The translations under genes and the position numbers were made by a program. From positions 62,001-126,000 of the forward strand of contig NZ_VTUZ01000002.1 of assembly GCF_008369935.1 (NCBI RefSeq): a stretch of 64,000 nucleotides of DNA, read 5' to 3'. The notes under the pieces are model-generated. The model was not told the DNA's origin. It ran no database searches and worked only from the letters and a program-made list of their open reading frames with translations. This DNA is from Paraburkholderia panacisoli. GTDB taxonomy: Bacteria > Pseudomonadota > Gammaproteobacteria > Burkholderiales > Burkholderiaceae. Positions 8,136 through 16,841 of this stretch are shown piece by piece (position 1 is the first letter of the stretch; each line of letters opens with the position of its first letter).

Positions 8136-9335
8136 TTACAGACGCTCGATGATGCCCGCCGCGCCCATGCCGGTGCCGACGCACATCGTCACCATCCCGT
8201 ACCTGTAGTTGCGGCGGCGCAGGCCATGCACCACCGTCGATGCACGAATCGCGCCCGTGGCGCCGAGCGGGTGGCCGAGTGCGATCGCGCCGCCCAGCGG
8301 GTTGATCTTCGACGGGTCCAGACCCAGGTCCTGGATCACCGCCAGCGATTGCGCTGCGAAGGCTTCGTTCAGTTCGATCCAGTCGAGGTCGTCCTGCTTC
8401 AGACCAGCGGCCTTCAGCGCGGCCGGAATCGCTTCCTTCGGCCCGATGCCCATGATTTCCGGCGGCACGCCGCGCACGGCGAAGCTGACGAAGCGCGCGA
8501 GCGGCGTCAGGTTGAATTCCTTGAGGATCTTTTCCGACACGACGATCAATGCGCCCGCGCCGTCCGACGTTTGCGAGCTGTTGCCCGCCGTCACCGAGCC
8601 TTTGTTCGCGAACACCGCGCGCAGCCGCGCGAGACCTTCGAGCGACGTGTCCGCGCGCGGGCCTTCGTCGAGCGAGATTTCACGCGTCTGTACGCGCACT
8701 TCACCGGTCGCGAGATCGGGGAAGCGCTCGGTGATCGTGTACGCGGCGATTTCGTCGTTGAATTCACCGGCCTGCTGCGCGGCGATCGCGCGGCGGTGCG
8801 ATTCGACCGAGAACGCGTCCTGCGCTTCGCGGCTGATCTTCCAGCGCTCGGCGACTTTCTCGGCGGTCAGGCCCATGCCGTACGCAATGCCGATGTCCTC
8901 GTTGCGATCGAAGATATGCGGCGACAGCGACGGCTTGTTGCCCATCATCGGCACCATGCTCATCGATTCGCAGCCGCCTGCGATCATCGCGTCCGATTCG
9001 CCGACGCGGATGCGGTCGGCGGCCATTGCCAGCGCGGTCAGGCCCGACGCGCAGAAGCGGTTCACCGTGACGCCGCCGACCGTGTTCGGCAAGCCGGCCA
9101 GCAGCGCGCCGATCCGCGCGACGTTCAGCCCCTGTTCCGCTTCCGGGATCGCGCAACCGACGATCGCGTCTTCGATCACCTTGGTATCGAGGCCGGGCAC
9201 CTGCGCCACGGCCGATTTGATTGCGTGCACCAGCAGTTCGTCGGGCCGCGTGTTCTTGAACATCCCGCGCGGCGCCTTGCCGATCGGCGTGCGGCTCGCG
9301 GCGACGATGTATGCGTCTTGCAATTGCTTTGCCAT
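8136..9335 (-). CDS. Acetyl-CoA C-acyltransferase (thiolase)
   Basis: This 399-residue thiolase catalyses the thiolytic cleavage step of beta-oxidation. The acylated nucleophile is Cys95 (NRFCASGLTA), with His355 in GHPLGATGA and Cys385 in CVGTGMGAAG completing the active site; all three are intact. The start is supported by AAGGAG 7 bases upstream. It lies downstream of the fused dehydrogenase/hydratase gene, which supports a FadA-like role, although a repeat cluster separates the two. Confidence 0.93.
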   Translation of the reverse strand: MAKQLQDAYIVAASRTPIGKAPRGMFKNTRPDELLVHAIKSAVAQVPGLDTKVIEDAIVGCAIPEAEQGLNVARIGALLAGLPNTVGGVTVNRFCASGLTALAMAADRIRVGESDAMIAGGCESMSMVPMMGNKPSLSPHIFDRNEDIGIAYGMGLTAEKVAERWKISREAQDAFSVESHRRAIAAQQAGEFNDEIAAYTITERFPDLATGEVRVQTREISLDEGPRADTSLEGLARLRAVFANKGSVTAGNSSQTSDGAGALIVVSEKILKEFNLTPLARFVSFAVRGVPPEIMGIGPKEAIPAALKAAGLKQDDLDWIELNEAFAAQSLAVIQDLGLDPSKINPLGGAIALGHPLGATGAIRASTVVHGLRRRNYRYGMVTMCVGTGMGAAGIIERL

Positions 9336-9348
9336 TTGAAGCTCCTTT

Positions 9349-9512
9349 GTCGACGGGAGTTAGCGCTTTAGCGCTTACTCCCGTCCCATGCGGTCCTATC
9401 GCGGTCGACAGGAGTTAGCGCTTTTGCGCTTACTCCCATCCCATGCAGTCTTATTGCGGTCGACCAGAGTCAGCGCTTCAGCGCTCACTCCCGTCCCATG
9501 CATATAGATCCG
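9349..9512. repeat. Three tandem 55-bp hairpin repeats
   Basis: Units start with GTCGAC at 9349, 9404 and 9459, exactly 55 bp apart. Each contains a hairpin of the form GAGTTAGCGC-loop-GCGCTTACTC followed by CCCRTCCCATGC. In unit 3 both arm positions of the stem mismatch change from T/T to C/C, so the mismatch itself is kept. The array lies between the fused dehydrogenase/hydratase stop and the thiolase start. Possible roles are mRNA processing or stabilisation, or a REP-like element. Confidence 0.8.
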
Positions 9513-9525
9513 GTCCGTTCGTCGC

Positions 9526-11961
9526 TCAGTTGCGCACCGGCTTGCCGGTTTGCAGCATGCCCATGATCCGTTCCTGCGTCTTTTGCGTGCCGAGCAACTC
9601 GACGAACGCACGGCGCTCGAGCTGCAGCAGCCATTCCTCATCGACCAGACTGCCCGCTTCCACATCCCCGCCGCACACCGCTTCCGCGATGCGGCTGGCA
9701 ATCAGGTAATCATGCTCGCTGATGAAACGGCCATCGCGCATGTTGACGAGCGATGCCTTGATGGTCGAGATCGCCGAGCGCCCCGCCACCGGCACCTGCG
9801 TCACCCTCAGCGGCGGCCGATAACCCGCCGCGGCCAGCGCGCGAGTTTCCTTCTTCGCGACATCGAGCAGTTCGAACACGTTGAACACGATCGTGTCGGA
9901 CGGCTTCAGGTAACCCATTGCGCGGGCGTCGAGCGCGGACGCCGAGACCTTCGCCATCGCGGCGTTTTCGAACGACTTCTGCAGGAACTTCAGCAGGTCG
10001 CTGGTCGCGCCGACCTGCGTGGCGGCTTCCGCCGCGCGCAGCGCCGCTTCCTTCAGGCCGCCGCCGGCGGGCACGAGACCCACGCCGACTTCCACCAGAC
10101 CCATATAGCTTTCGATGTGCGCGACCCGCTTCGCACTCTGCAGCGCCAGCTCGCAGCCGCCACCGAGCGCGATGCCCGACACCGCCGAGATCACCGGCAC
10201 GCTCGCGTACTTCACCCGCAGCATGCCTTGCTGAAACTTCTTCACGAACGGCTCGATGCCCTTCGCGCCGCCCATCATGAACGCGGGCATCGCTTCTTCG
10301 AGGTTGGCGCCCGCGGAGAACGGGCCGCCCGGTGTGCCGAGTTTCAGCGACGTCGGCTGCCACACCACGAGGCCCTTGTAGTCCTTTTCGGCCAGTTCGA
10401 TGGCCTGCGTCAGACCGTCGATCACCGACGGTCCGATCGTGTTCATCTTGCTCTTGAACGACACGATCAGTACGTCGTTCTCGCCCGCGCGATCGTCGAC
10501 CCATGCGCGCACGGCGTCGGTTTCGAACAGCGTCTTGCCGTAGGTCTTCGGATCGGCCGCGGTTTCGCCGGCGAGCGGCGCACGGAACACCTGCTTGTCA
10601 TACACGGAGAGCGACGAGCGCGGCACGAAGGTCTTCGAAGCCGGCGACCACGAACCTTCGTTCGTATGCACGCCGCCCTTTTCCGCGACCACACCTTCGA
10701 GCACCCACGACGGCAGCGGCACGTTCGACAGCGCCTTGCCCGCCGCGATGTCTTCCTGGACCCAGCCGGCGACCTGCTTCCAGCCGGCGGTCTGCCAGCC
10801 TTCGAACGGGCCTTCGTTCCAGCCGAAGCCCCAGCGGATCGCCAGATCGACGTCACGCGCGTTGTCGGCGATCGACTCCAGATGCACGCCGATGTAGTGA
10901 TACACGTCGCGGAAAATCGCCCACAGGAATTGCGCCTGCGGATGCTGCGTTTCGCGCAGCAGCTTCAGACGTTCCGCTGGCGGACGCTTCAGGATTCGGC
11001 CGACCAGTTCGTCCGCCTTCGCGCCGCCCTCGACGTACTCGCCCGTCTTAGGGTCGAGCACCTTGATCGCCTTGCCTTCCTTCTTGTAGAAGCCGCCGCC
11101 GGTCTTCTGACCCAGCGCGCCCTTCTTCACCAGTTCGGCCAGCGCGGCCGGCGTTTCGTAGACCGGGAAGAACGGGTCGTCCTTCAGCGTGTCCTGCATC
11201 GTCTTGATCACGTGCGCCATCGTATCGAGACCGACCACGTCGGCGGTACGGAACGTGGCCGACTTCGCGCGGCCCAGGCGCGAGCCGGTCAGGTCGTCCA
11301 CTTCGTCGAAGCGCAGACCGAATTTCGCGGCTTCCGCGATGACGGCGAGGATCGAGAAAACGCCGACACGATTGGCGATGAAGTTCGGCGTGTCTTTCGC
11401 GCGCACCACACCCTTGCCGACCACGCTCGTCAGGAACGTTTCGAGTTGATCGAGAATCTCGGGGCGCGTCGTCGTGGTCGGAATCAATTCGACCAGGTGC
11501 ATGTAGCGCGGCGGGTTGAAGAAGTGCACGCCGCAAAAGCGCGCCTTCAGTTCATCCGGGAAACCTTCCGACAATGCCGTGATCGACAGGCCCGACGTAT
11601 TGGTCGCGAAGATCGCGTTCGGCCCGATGTGCGGCGCGACTTTCTTGTACAGATCGTGCTTCCAGTCCATCCGTTCGGCGATCGCTTCGATCACGAGGTC
11701 GCACTCGGCGAGCTTCGCGATGTCGTCGTCGTAATTGGCGGGCTGGATGTATTGCGCGTCGTCCTTTACGCCGAACGGCGCGGGCGACAGCTTCTTCAGA
11801 TTCTCGATCGCCTTCAACGCGATCGCGTTCTTCGGGCCTTCCTTGGCGGGCAGATCAAACAGAAGCACGGGCACCTTGGCGTTGATCAGGTGCGCGGCGA
11901 TCTGCGCGCCCATCACGCCGGCGCCGAGCACGGCTACCTTGCGAATGATCAGATTGCTCAC
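9526..11961 (-). CDS. Fused 3-hydroxyacyl-CoA dehydrogenase / enoyl-CoA hydratase
   Basis: This 811-residue beta-oxidation enzyme has the NAD-binding dehydrogenase first (GAGVMG at residues 13-18, HFFNP near 145) and the crotonase-like hydratase in the C-terminal third (SAGANLEEA, then GIALGGGCELAL near 597). This order is the reverse of E. coli FadB. Translation starts at GTG with AGGA 5 bases upstream. It sits between acyl-CoA dehydrogenase and thiolase genes in the same orientation, giving consecutive steps of one pathway. Confidence 0.92.
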   Translation of the reverse strand: MSNLIIRKVAVLGAGVMGAQIAAHLINAKVPVLLFDLPAKEGPKNAIALKAIENLKKLSPAPFGVKDDAQYIQPANYDDDIAKLAECDLVIEAIAERMDWKHDLYKKVAPHIGPNAIFATNTSGLSITALSEGFPDELKARFCGVHFFNPPRYMHLVELIPTTTTRPEILDQLETFLTSVVGKGVVRAKDTPNFIANRVGVFSILAVIAEAAKFGLRFDEVDDLTGSRLGRAKSATFRTADVVGLDTMAHVIKTMQDTLKDDPFFPVYETPAALAELVKKGALGQKTGGGFYKKEGKAIKVLDPKTGEYVEGGAKADELVGRILKRPPAERLKLLRETQHPQAQFLWAIFRDVYHYIGVHLESIADNARDVDLAIRWGFGWNEGPFEGWQTAGWKQVAGWVQEDIAAGKALSNVPLPSWVLEGVVAEKGGVHTNEGSWSPASKTFVPRSSLSVYDKQVFRAPLAGETAADPKTYGKTLFETDAVRAWVDDRAGENDVLIVSFKSKMNTIGPSVIDGLTQAIELAEKDYKGLVVWQPTSLKLGTPGGPFSAGANLEEAMPAFMMGGAKGIEPFVKKFQQGMLRVKYASVPVISAVSGIALGGGCELALQSAKRVAHIESYMGLVEVGVGLVPAGGGLKEAALRAAEAATQVGATSDLLKFLQKSFENAAMAKVSASALDARAMGYLKPSDTIVFNVFELLDVAKKETRALAAAGYRPPLRVTQVPVAGRSAISTIKASLVNMRDGRFISEHDYLIASRIAEAVCGGDVEAGSLVDEEWLLQLERRAFVELLGTQKTQERIMGMLQTGKPVRN

Positions 11962-12078
11962 GTCGTTCCTCCGGGGGAATTATGCGGATGTCGCGAAGCT
12001 TCATGGATGCCTCGCGATGTGTGGCTGGTGAGGCGCCGCGTCTGCGACACGCGCGGCGCCTGCTTTGAGGTGGAAGCG

Positions 12079-13866
12079 TTAGAACAGCGCTTCTTCGATG
12101 TCCATCAGCGACTTCGAACCGGCGCGCGCCTGACGGATCGTCATCGCCGTTTCCGGCAGCAGCTTCGCGAAATAGAAGCGCGCGGTGGCGAGCTTCGCCT
12201 TGTAGAACGGATCGCCCGATGCTTCCTTGTCGAGCGCGATACGCGCCATGCGCGCCCAGAAGTACGAGAACACCAGATGGCCGACGGTGCGCAGATACGG
12301 CACGGCCGCGGCGCCGACTTCGTCCGGGTTCTGCATCGCCTTCATGCCGATTTCCATCGTGAGCTTCTGCACCTTTTCGCCGATATCGGCGAGCGGGTTG
12401 ACGAACTCCTGCATCTCCGGCTTGATGCCTTCTGCTTCGACGAATTCCGTCACGAGCTTGCCGAACGACTTCATCTTCGCGCCCATGTCGCCGAGAATCT
12501 TGCGGCCGAGCAGGTCGAGCGCCTGAATCGCGTTGGTGCCTTCGTAGATCATGTTAATACGCGCGTCGCGCACGTACTGCTCCATGCCCCACTCGGCGAT
12601 GAAGCCGTGGCCGCCGTAGATCTGCATGGCGTGATTGGTGCTTTCGAACGCGTTGTCCGACAGGAACGCCTTCAGGATCGGCGTGAGCAGCGCGACGAGA
12701 TCGGCGGCTTCCTTGCGCACCGCTTCGTCGCCGTGCGACAGTTCCTTGTCGATATGCAGTGCGGACCAGTATGTGAACGCGCGCGCGGCTTCGGCATAGG
12801 CCTTCTGCGTGAGCAGCATGCGGCGCACGTCGGGGTGCACGATGATCGGGTCGGCTGCTTTTTCCGGCGCCTTCGGGCCGGTCAGCGAACGCATCTGCAG
12901 ACGCTCTTTCGCGTACGTGAGCGAGTTCTGGTACGCGACCTCGGTCAAACCGAGGCTCTGCATGCCGACGCCCAGGCGCGCGGCGTTCATCATCACGAAC
13001 ATCGCATTCAGGCCTTTGTTCGGCTCGCCGACCAGCCAGCCCTTCGCGTTGTCGAGATTGATCACGCAGGTCGCGTTGCCGTGAATGCCCATCTTGTGTT
13101 CGATCGAGCCGCACTTCACGCCGTTGCGCTCGCCCGGCTCGCCCGCTTCGTTCGGCACGAACTTCGGCACGATGAACAGCGAAATGCCCTTGGTGCCCTT
13201 GGGCGCATCCGGCAGACGCGCGAGCACCAGGTGAACGATGTTTTCCGCGAGATCGTGCTCGCCGCTGGAGATGAAAATCTTCGTGCCGCTGATCGCATAC
13301 GAGCCGTCGCTGTTCGGCTCGGCCTTGGTGCGCAGAATGCCGAGGTCGGTGCCGCAATGCGGCTCGGTCAGACACATCGTGCCGGTCCAGACGCCTGAGA
13401 CCAGCTTCGGCAGATAGCGCTGCTGCAACTCGGGCGTGCCGTGCGCATGCAGACACTCATACGCGCCGTGCGAGAGGCCGGGGTACATCGTCCACGCCTG
13501 ATTGGCCGAGTTCAGCATTTCATAGAGCGCGTTGTTGACGAAGGCGGGCAGCCCTTGGCCGCCGTATTCCGGATCGCAGCCCAGTGCCGGCCAGCCGGCT
13601 TCGACGAACTGTTGATACGCTTGCCGGAAGCCCTTCGGCGTAGTCACGACGCCGTCGCCGGCGTACGTGCAGCCTTCCTGGTCGCCGCTGTGATTGAGCG
13701 GGAACAGCACTTCGGAGCAGAACTTGCCGGCCTCTTCGAGGACCGCATTGATCGTGTCGACGTCGAGATCCGCGTGCTTCGGCATCTGCTTGATCTCGGC
13801 TTCCACGTTAAGCAGTTCGTGCAACACGAATTGCATGTCGCGCAGCGGCGCGGCGTACTGTCCCAT
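12079..13866 (-). CDS. Acyl-CoA dehydrogenase
   Basis: This 595-residue flavoprotein is longer than classical 380-residue acyl-CoA dehydrogenases and belongs to the long class with an extra C-terminal domain. The MCLTEPHCGTDLG segment and the YEGTNAIQ motif near residue 440, which carries the catalytic Glu in the family, are present. It would oxidise acyl-CoA to enoyl-CoA, feeding electrons to ETF. The start at 13866 is chosen because GGAGAG precedes it; an upstream in-frame extension of 50 codons is not family-like. It is probably the first enzyme gene of the cluster. Confidence 0.92.
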   Translation of the reverse strand: MGQYAAPLRDMQFVLHELLNVEAEIKQMPKHADLDVDTINAVLEEAGKFCSEVLFPLNHSGDQEGCTYAGDGVVTTPKGFRQAYQQFVEAGWPALGCDPEYGGQGLPAFVNNALYEMLNSANQAWTMYPGLSHGAYECLHAHGTPELQQRYLPKLVSGVWTGTMCLTEPHCGTDLGILRTKAEPNSDGSYAISGTKIFISSGEHDLAENIVHLVLARLPDAPKGTKGISLFIVPKFVPNEAGEPGERNGVKCGSIEHKMGIHGNATCVINLDNAKGWLVGEPNKGLNAMFVMMNAARLGVGMQSLGLTEVAYQNSLTYAKERLQMRSLTGPKAPEKAADPIIVHPDVRRMLLTQKAYAEAARAFTYWSALHIDKELSHGDEAVRKEAADLVALLTPILKAFLSDNAFESTNHAMQIYGGHGFIAEWGMEQYVRDARINMIYEGTNAIQALDLLGRKILGDMGAKMKSFGKLVTEFVEAEGIKPEMQEFVNPLADIGEKVQKLTMEIGMKAMQNPDEVGAAAVPYLRTVGHLVFSYFWARMARIALDKEASGDPFYKAKLATARFYFAKLLPETAMTIRQARAGSKSLMDIEEALF

Positions 13867-13964
13867 GACTCTCTCCAAAGTTTGACAAGAAGCCAGGCTG
13901 CTAGCTGAGTCCGTGGATCGGAACCTTCTGTGCCGCTGAATCCGGTTGGTTTCCAACGACGCTG

Positions 13965-14564
13965 CTAACGGCTTTCGCTTTGATACGAAATAATCAGTTT
14001 TTCCAGCGCGGCCCACGTGAGACGCACCGCATCCGGCAAGTGCAAGAAGCGCGCATCGTGATGCAGGCCGAGCGTGACGCTGTACAGTTCGAAAAGCATC
14101 AGCTGCGGATCGGTGTCGGCGCGCAGATGCCCTTCTTCCATTGCCTGCGAAATCGCGCGCGTGAGTGCCGCACGCCAGATCGTCACGCTCGACACCAGTT
14201 GCTCACGCACCGGGTTATCCGCGCGGTCGTCGTATTCGACGGCGCCGCTGATATAGATGCAGCCGGTGGTGACTTCCTGGATGCGCTTCTCGATCCAGCG
14301 GGAAATCATCGCGCGCAAGCGCGGCAAGCCACGCGGCTCGCGCAAGCTCGGAAAAAACACCTCGTCTTCGAAACGACGGTGATATTCGCGCACGACTTCG
14401 ACCTGCAAGTCCTCGCGCGATCCGAAATGCGCGAACACTCCGCTCTTGCTCATCTGCATGCGCTCGGCAAGCAGGCCGATAGTCAGACCTTCCAGTCCGT
14501 CGCGGCTTGCCAGATCGAGTGCTGCATCGAGAATCGCGACTCGCGTTTGTTCGCCTTTTCGCAT
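13965..14564 (-). CDS. TetR-family regulator of the fatty-acid degradation cluster
   Basis: This 199-residue protein has an N-terminal TetR helix-turn-helix at about residues 10-55 (LTIGLLAERMQMSKSGVFAH) and a ligand-binding all-alpha C-terminal domain. It is encoded immediately upstream of the acyl-CoA dehydrogenase gene in the same orientation. A perfect 18-bp palindrome lies in its promoter region. An acyl-CoA-responsive repressor is the likely role, by analogy with other TetR regulators of beta-oxidation. Confidence 0.88.
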   Translation of the reverse strand: MRKGEQTRVAILDAALDLASRDGLEGLTIGLLAERMQMSKSGVFAHFGSREDLQVEVVREYHRRFEDEVFFPSLREPRGLPRLRAMISRWIEKRIQEVTTGCIYISGAVEYDDRADNPVREQLVSSVTIWRAALTRAISQAMEEGHLRADTDPQLMLFELYSVTLGLHHDARFLHLPDAVRLTWAALEKLIISYQSESR

Positions 14565-14616
14565 AGCTGTTTTTTACCGTTCTAATGTGACCGAAAGAAA
14601 ATCGAACGGCCGTACT

Positions 14617-14671
14617 ATTATTGAGCGCTGCCGTCCGCGAGACAAGGACTTTATTAGAAACCGGTTTCTAA
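14617..14671 (-). promoter_or_regulatory. Promoter and operator palindrome of the TetR gene
   Basis: TTAGAAACCGGTTTCTAA (14654-14671) is a perfect 18-bp palindrome. On the minus strand a -35-like TTGTCT (14640-14645) and a -10-like AATAAT (14617-14622) are spaced by 17 bases just downstream of it. This arrangement suggests an autoregulated TetR promoter. Sequence evidence is strong for the palindrome and moderate for the hexamers. Confidence 0.6.
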
Positions 14672-15004
14672 CCGGCTTCAATTCTGCGACATCCGTCAAT
14701 CAGACGAATCAGATTTTTTAGAGGCGTTTGCCTTGGCACAGGGATTGCCGTTCCGAGTGCTTGATTTGCCGATTGTCGCAGCCGGCCGACATGATGCAGC
14801 AAGTGGGCGGAAATCAAGAAGGGTTTGGTGAACAGCGACGGGGTTGGGAGACGGCTGTTCGAGAAATTGCGAACTGCAGCCGCCGTGGATAGCGGCGCTG
14901 CGAGCGAGCGGCTGGCGTTACAGCGGAGCCGTTGCCAGCCCGCTCAAACGACCGCCTGACGGCTAGCGTGACGAGCGGGAGGCTCGCAGCGGCGCAAGCG
15001 ACGG
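14672..15004. other. Intergenic gap without a recognisable gene
   Basis: About 330 bp upstream of the TetR promoter and downstream of the TPR-protein gene. The one short open frame in it has no ribosome-binding site or protein-like character. I see no clear terminator. Confidence 0.5.
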
Positions 15005-16588
15005 TCATTCAGCTAGCGTTTGGAAGCGCTGCCGCAGGGCTGCGGCGACCCGCTCCAGCACATTGTCCCAGTCGCCTCGCTGCGTCTGCGTGAAAAGACG
15101 CAGGCCGGGATACCACGGACTGTCGTCCCGGCCGCGCAGCCAGCGCCAGCAGCCCGCGAAGCGGTTCAGCAGCCAGACCGGTTTGCCCATCGCGGCGGCA
15201 AGATGCGCCACTGAGGTATCCACGGATATCACCAGATCGAGGTTGTCGATCAGTGCCGCGGTATCGGCAAAATCCGACAGTTGATCGGTCCAGTCCGTCA
15301 GACGTGCGTGGCTGACGGCTTCGGCGAGCTTTGCGGGATCGTCGTTCTTTTGCAGGCTGATCCAATGCACCTGGCGCTGCGCAAGCAGCGGCACGAGCTG
15401 CCCGACCGGCAGGCTGCGCAGCCGGTCCAACGCAGTGCCCGAATGGCCGCCCGCCCACACCACGCCGACACGCGGCAAATGCCGCGTGTCCGGCAGCGCT
15501 TCGAGCCGTGCGCGCCATTGCGCGGCGAGTTGGGCGTCGGCATGCAGATAGGCAAGCGCGGCCGGAATGGTAGGCAGGCGCGTCTGGAACGCCATCGGCA
15601 GGGACATCAGCGGACAGTAGTGGTCCCATCTGCTCACGTCCGGCACCCCGTCGAGCAGAACCAGGCCCGGCCAGCGTGCGCACAACGACTGCTCGTACAG
15701 GCGCCGCAACGGCCGCGGGCACACATAACCGACCTCGGAACAATGCGCGAGCGCCATCGGCAGATAGCGCACGAACTGCAGGCTGTCGCCATAGCCTTGC
15801 TCGTTGAGGACCAGCAGACGTCCGCCGCGCGCACGCCCCGAGCGCGCGGCGAGAGGAGCCTGCGGCGCCTCGCCCGACCAGCGCGGCAGCGCCACTTGCA
15901 CGGGCACCTGCGCGGGCCGTCCATCGGGCAGCTTGGAGCTGACCCAGCGGTCTTCGAAATACGGCCACGCTTCTTCATAGCGGCCGGACGCGAGCAAAGC
16001 CATCGCCAGGTTGTTGCGCGCGACAAGGTTGGCGGACGATAACTCGACGGCACGCCGGTAGTGCCGCTCGGCATCTTCCAACGCGCCGAGGTCCGCGTAG
16101 ATGCGCCCGAGGTTGTTATGCGCCGCCGAATGGTCAGGCTCGATTTCGAGCGTTCGACGGTAGCTAATTGCGGCTTCGTCGAGCTTGTCGAGATGTTGCA
16201 GCGTCAGCGCGAGGTTGTAGTGGAGCGCGACGAAGTCCGGTTGCAACGTGAGCCCTTGCCGCAGACTGTCGACGGCACCCGGAAAGTCGCCGAGTTTGAG
16301 TTGAATCGCGTAGAGCGTGTTGTACAGGATCGGCTCGGGACGAATCTGGATCGCGCATTCAAGCCAGCGCCGCGCGCTTTGCGTGTGGCCCGACGCAAGC
16401 GCGAGCAGGCCTCGCAGATGAATAGCCCCGACATGCTCGCCGTCCTGTCCGAGAATTCGATCGGCCAGCATCTGCACCGCGTCGAGGCGACCCGCCTGAT
16501 AGGCCGCCATGGCTTGGTCGTGAAGGCTCGACGTGTCGTCGGCGTGGATAGTCGGAGAAACGCGCATGATTGACGAGCGAGCGTCCAT
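15005..16588 (-). CDS. TPR-repeat protein with glycosyltransferase-like C-terminal domain
   Basis: This 527-residue protein has about five to six tetratricopeptide repeats at residues 25-215 (for example ALHYNLALTLQHLDKLDEAA and AAHNNLGRIYADLGALEDAE). The C-terminal domain resembles glycosyltransferase family 9-like domains found after TPRs, with LVISVDTSVAHLAAAMGKPV near residue 460. It may glycosylate a protein or surface glycan; the acceptor is unknown. The start is uncertain because no clear ribosome-binding site is visible; an alternative ATG lies at 16567. Confidence 0.8.
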   Translation of the reverse strand: MDARSSIMRVSPTIHADDTSSLHDQAMAAYQAGRLDAVQMLADRILGQDGEHVGAIHLRGLLALASGHTQSARRWLECAIQIRPEPILYNTLYAIQLKLGDFPGAVDSLRQGLTLQPDFVALHYNLALTLQHLDKLDEAAISYRRTLEIEPDHSAAHNNLGRIYADLGALEDAERHYRRAVELSSANLVARNNLAMALLASGRYEEAWPYFEDRWVSSKLPDGRPAQVPVQVALPRWSGEAPQAPLAARSGRARGGRLLVLNEQGYGDSLQFVRYLPMALAHCSEVGYVCPRPLRRLYEQSLCARWPGLVLLDGVPDVSRWDHYCPLMSLPMAFQTRLPTIPAALAYLHADAQLAAQWRARLEALPDTRHLPRVGVVWAGGHSGTALDRLRSLPVGQLVPLLAQRQVHWISLQKNDDPAKLAEAVSHARLTDWTDQLSDFADTAALIDNLDLVISVDTSVAHLAAAMGKPVWLLNRFAGCWRWLRGRDDSPWYPGLRLFTQTQRGDWDNVLERVAAALRQRFQTLAE

Positions 16589-16841
16589 GACGCGCCGGTC
16601 CGGCCGCTGTGAGCGGCACGAACCTGGCGGCGGACACGGGTTGATGATGAACAGGGTTTCAGCGGCGCGCGTGATGCGGCGGGCCGTGCGATTACGATCA
16701 AGCGGAGATTATCGTGGGGCTGCTGCGGGGAGTCTTTAGGAGCGTTCTGAAACGCGTTGTGATTTGCCGGCCGTGCAGGCCAGGCCGCCAGCCATTAGCA
16801 GCCTCGCCCGGCTCGCATCACCCTACGCGCGGCACAACCGC

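Noticed and set aside
9349..9512. Possible CRISPR array
   Set aside because: Units are directly adjacent with no unique spacers, only three copies, and each is itself a hairpin; no cas genes are present.
9550..13398. Very long plus-strand open frame of 1282 codons
   Set aside because: It is antisense to the fused dehydrogenase/hydratase and acyl-CoA dehydrogenase genes, is rich in Arg/His as expected from a GC-rich shadow frame, and shows no domain.
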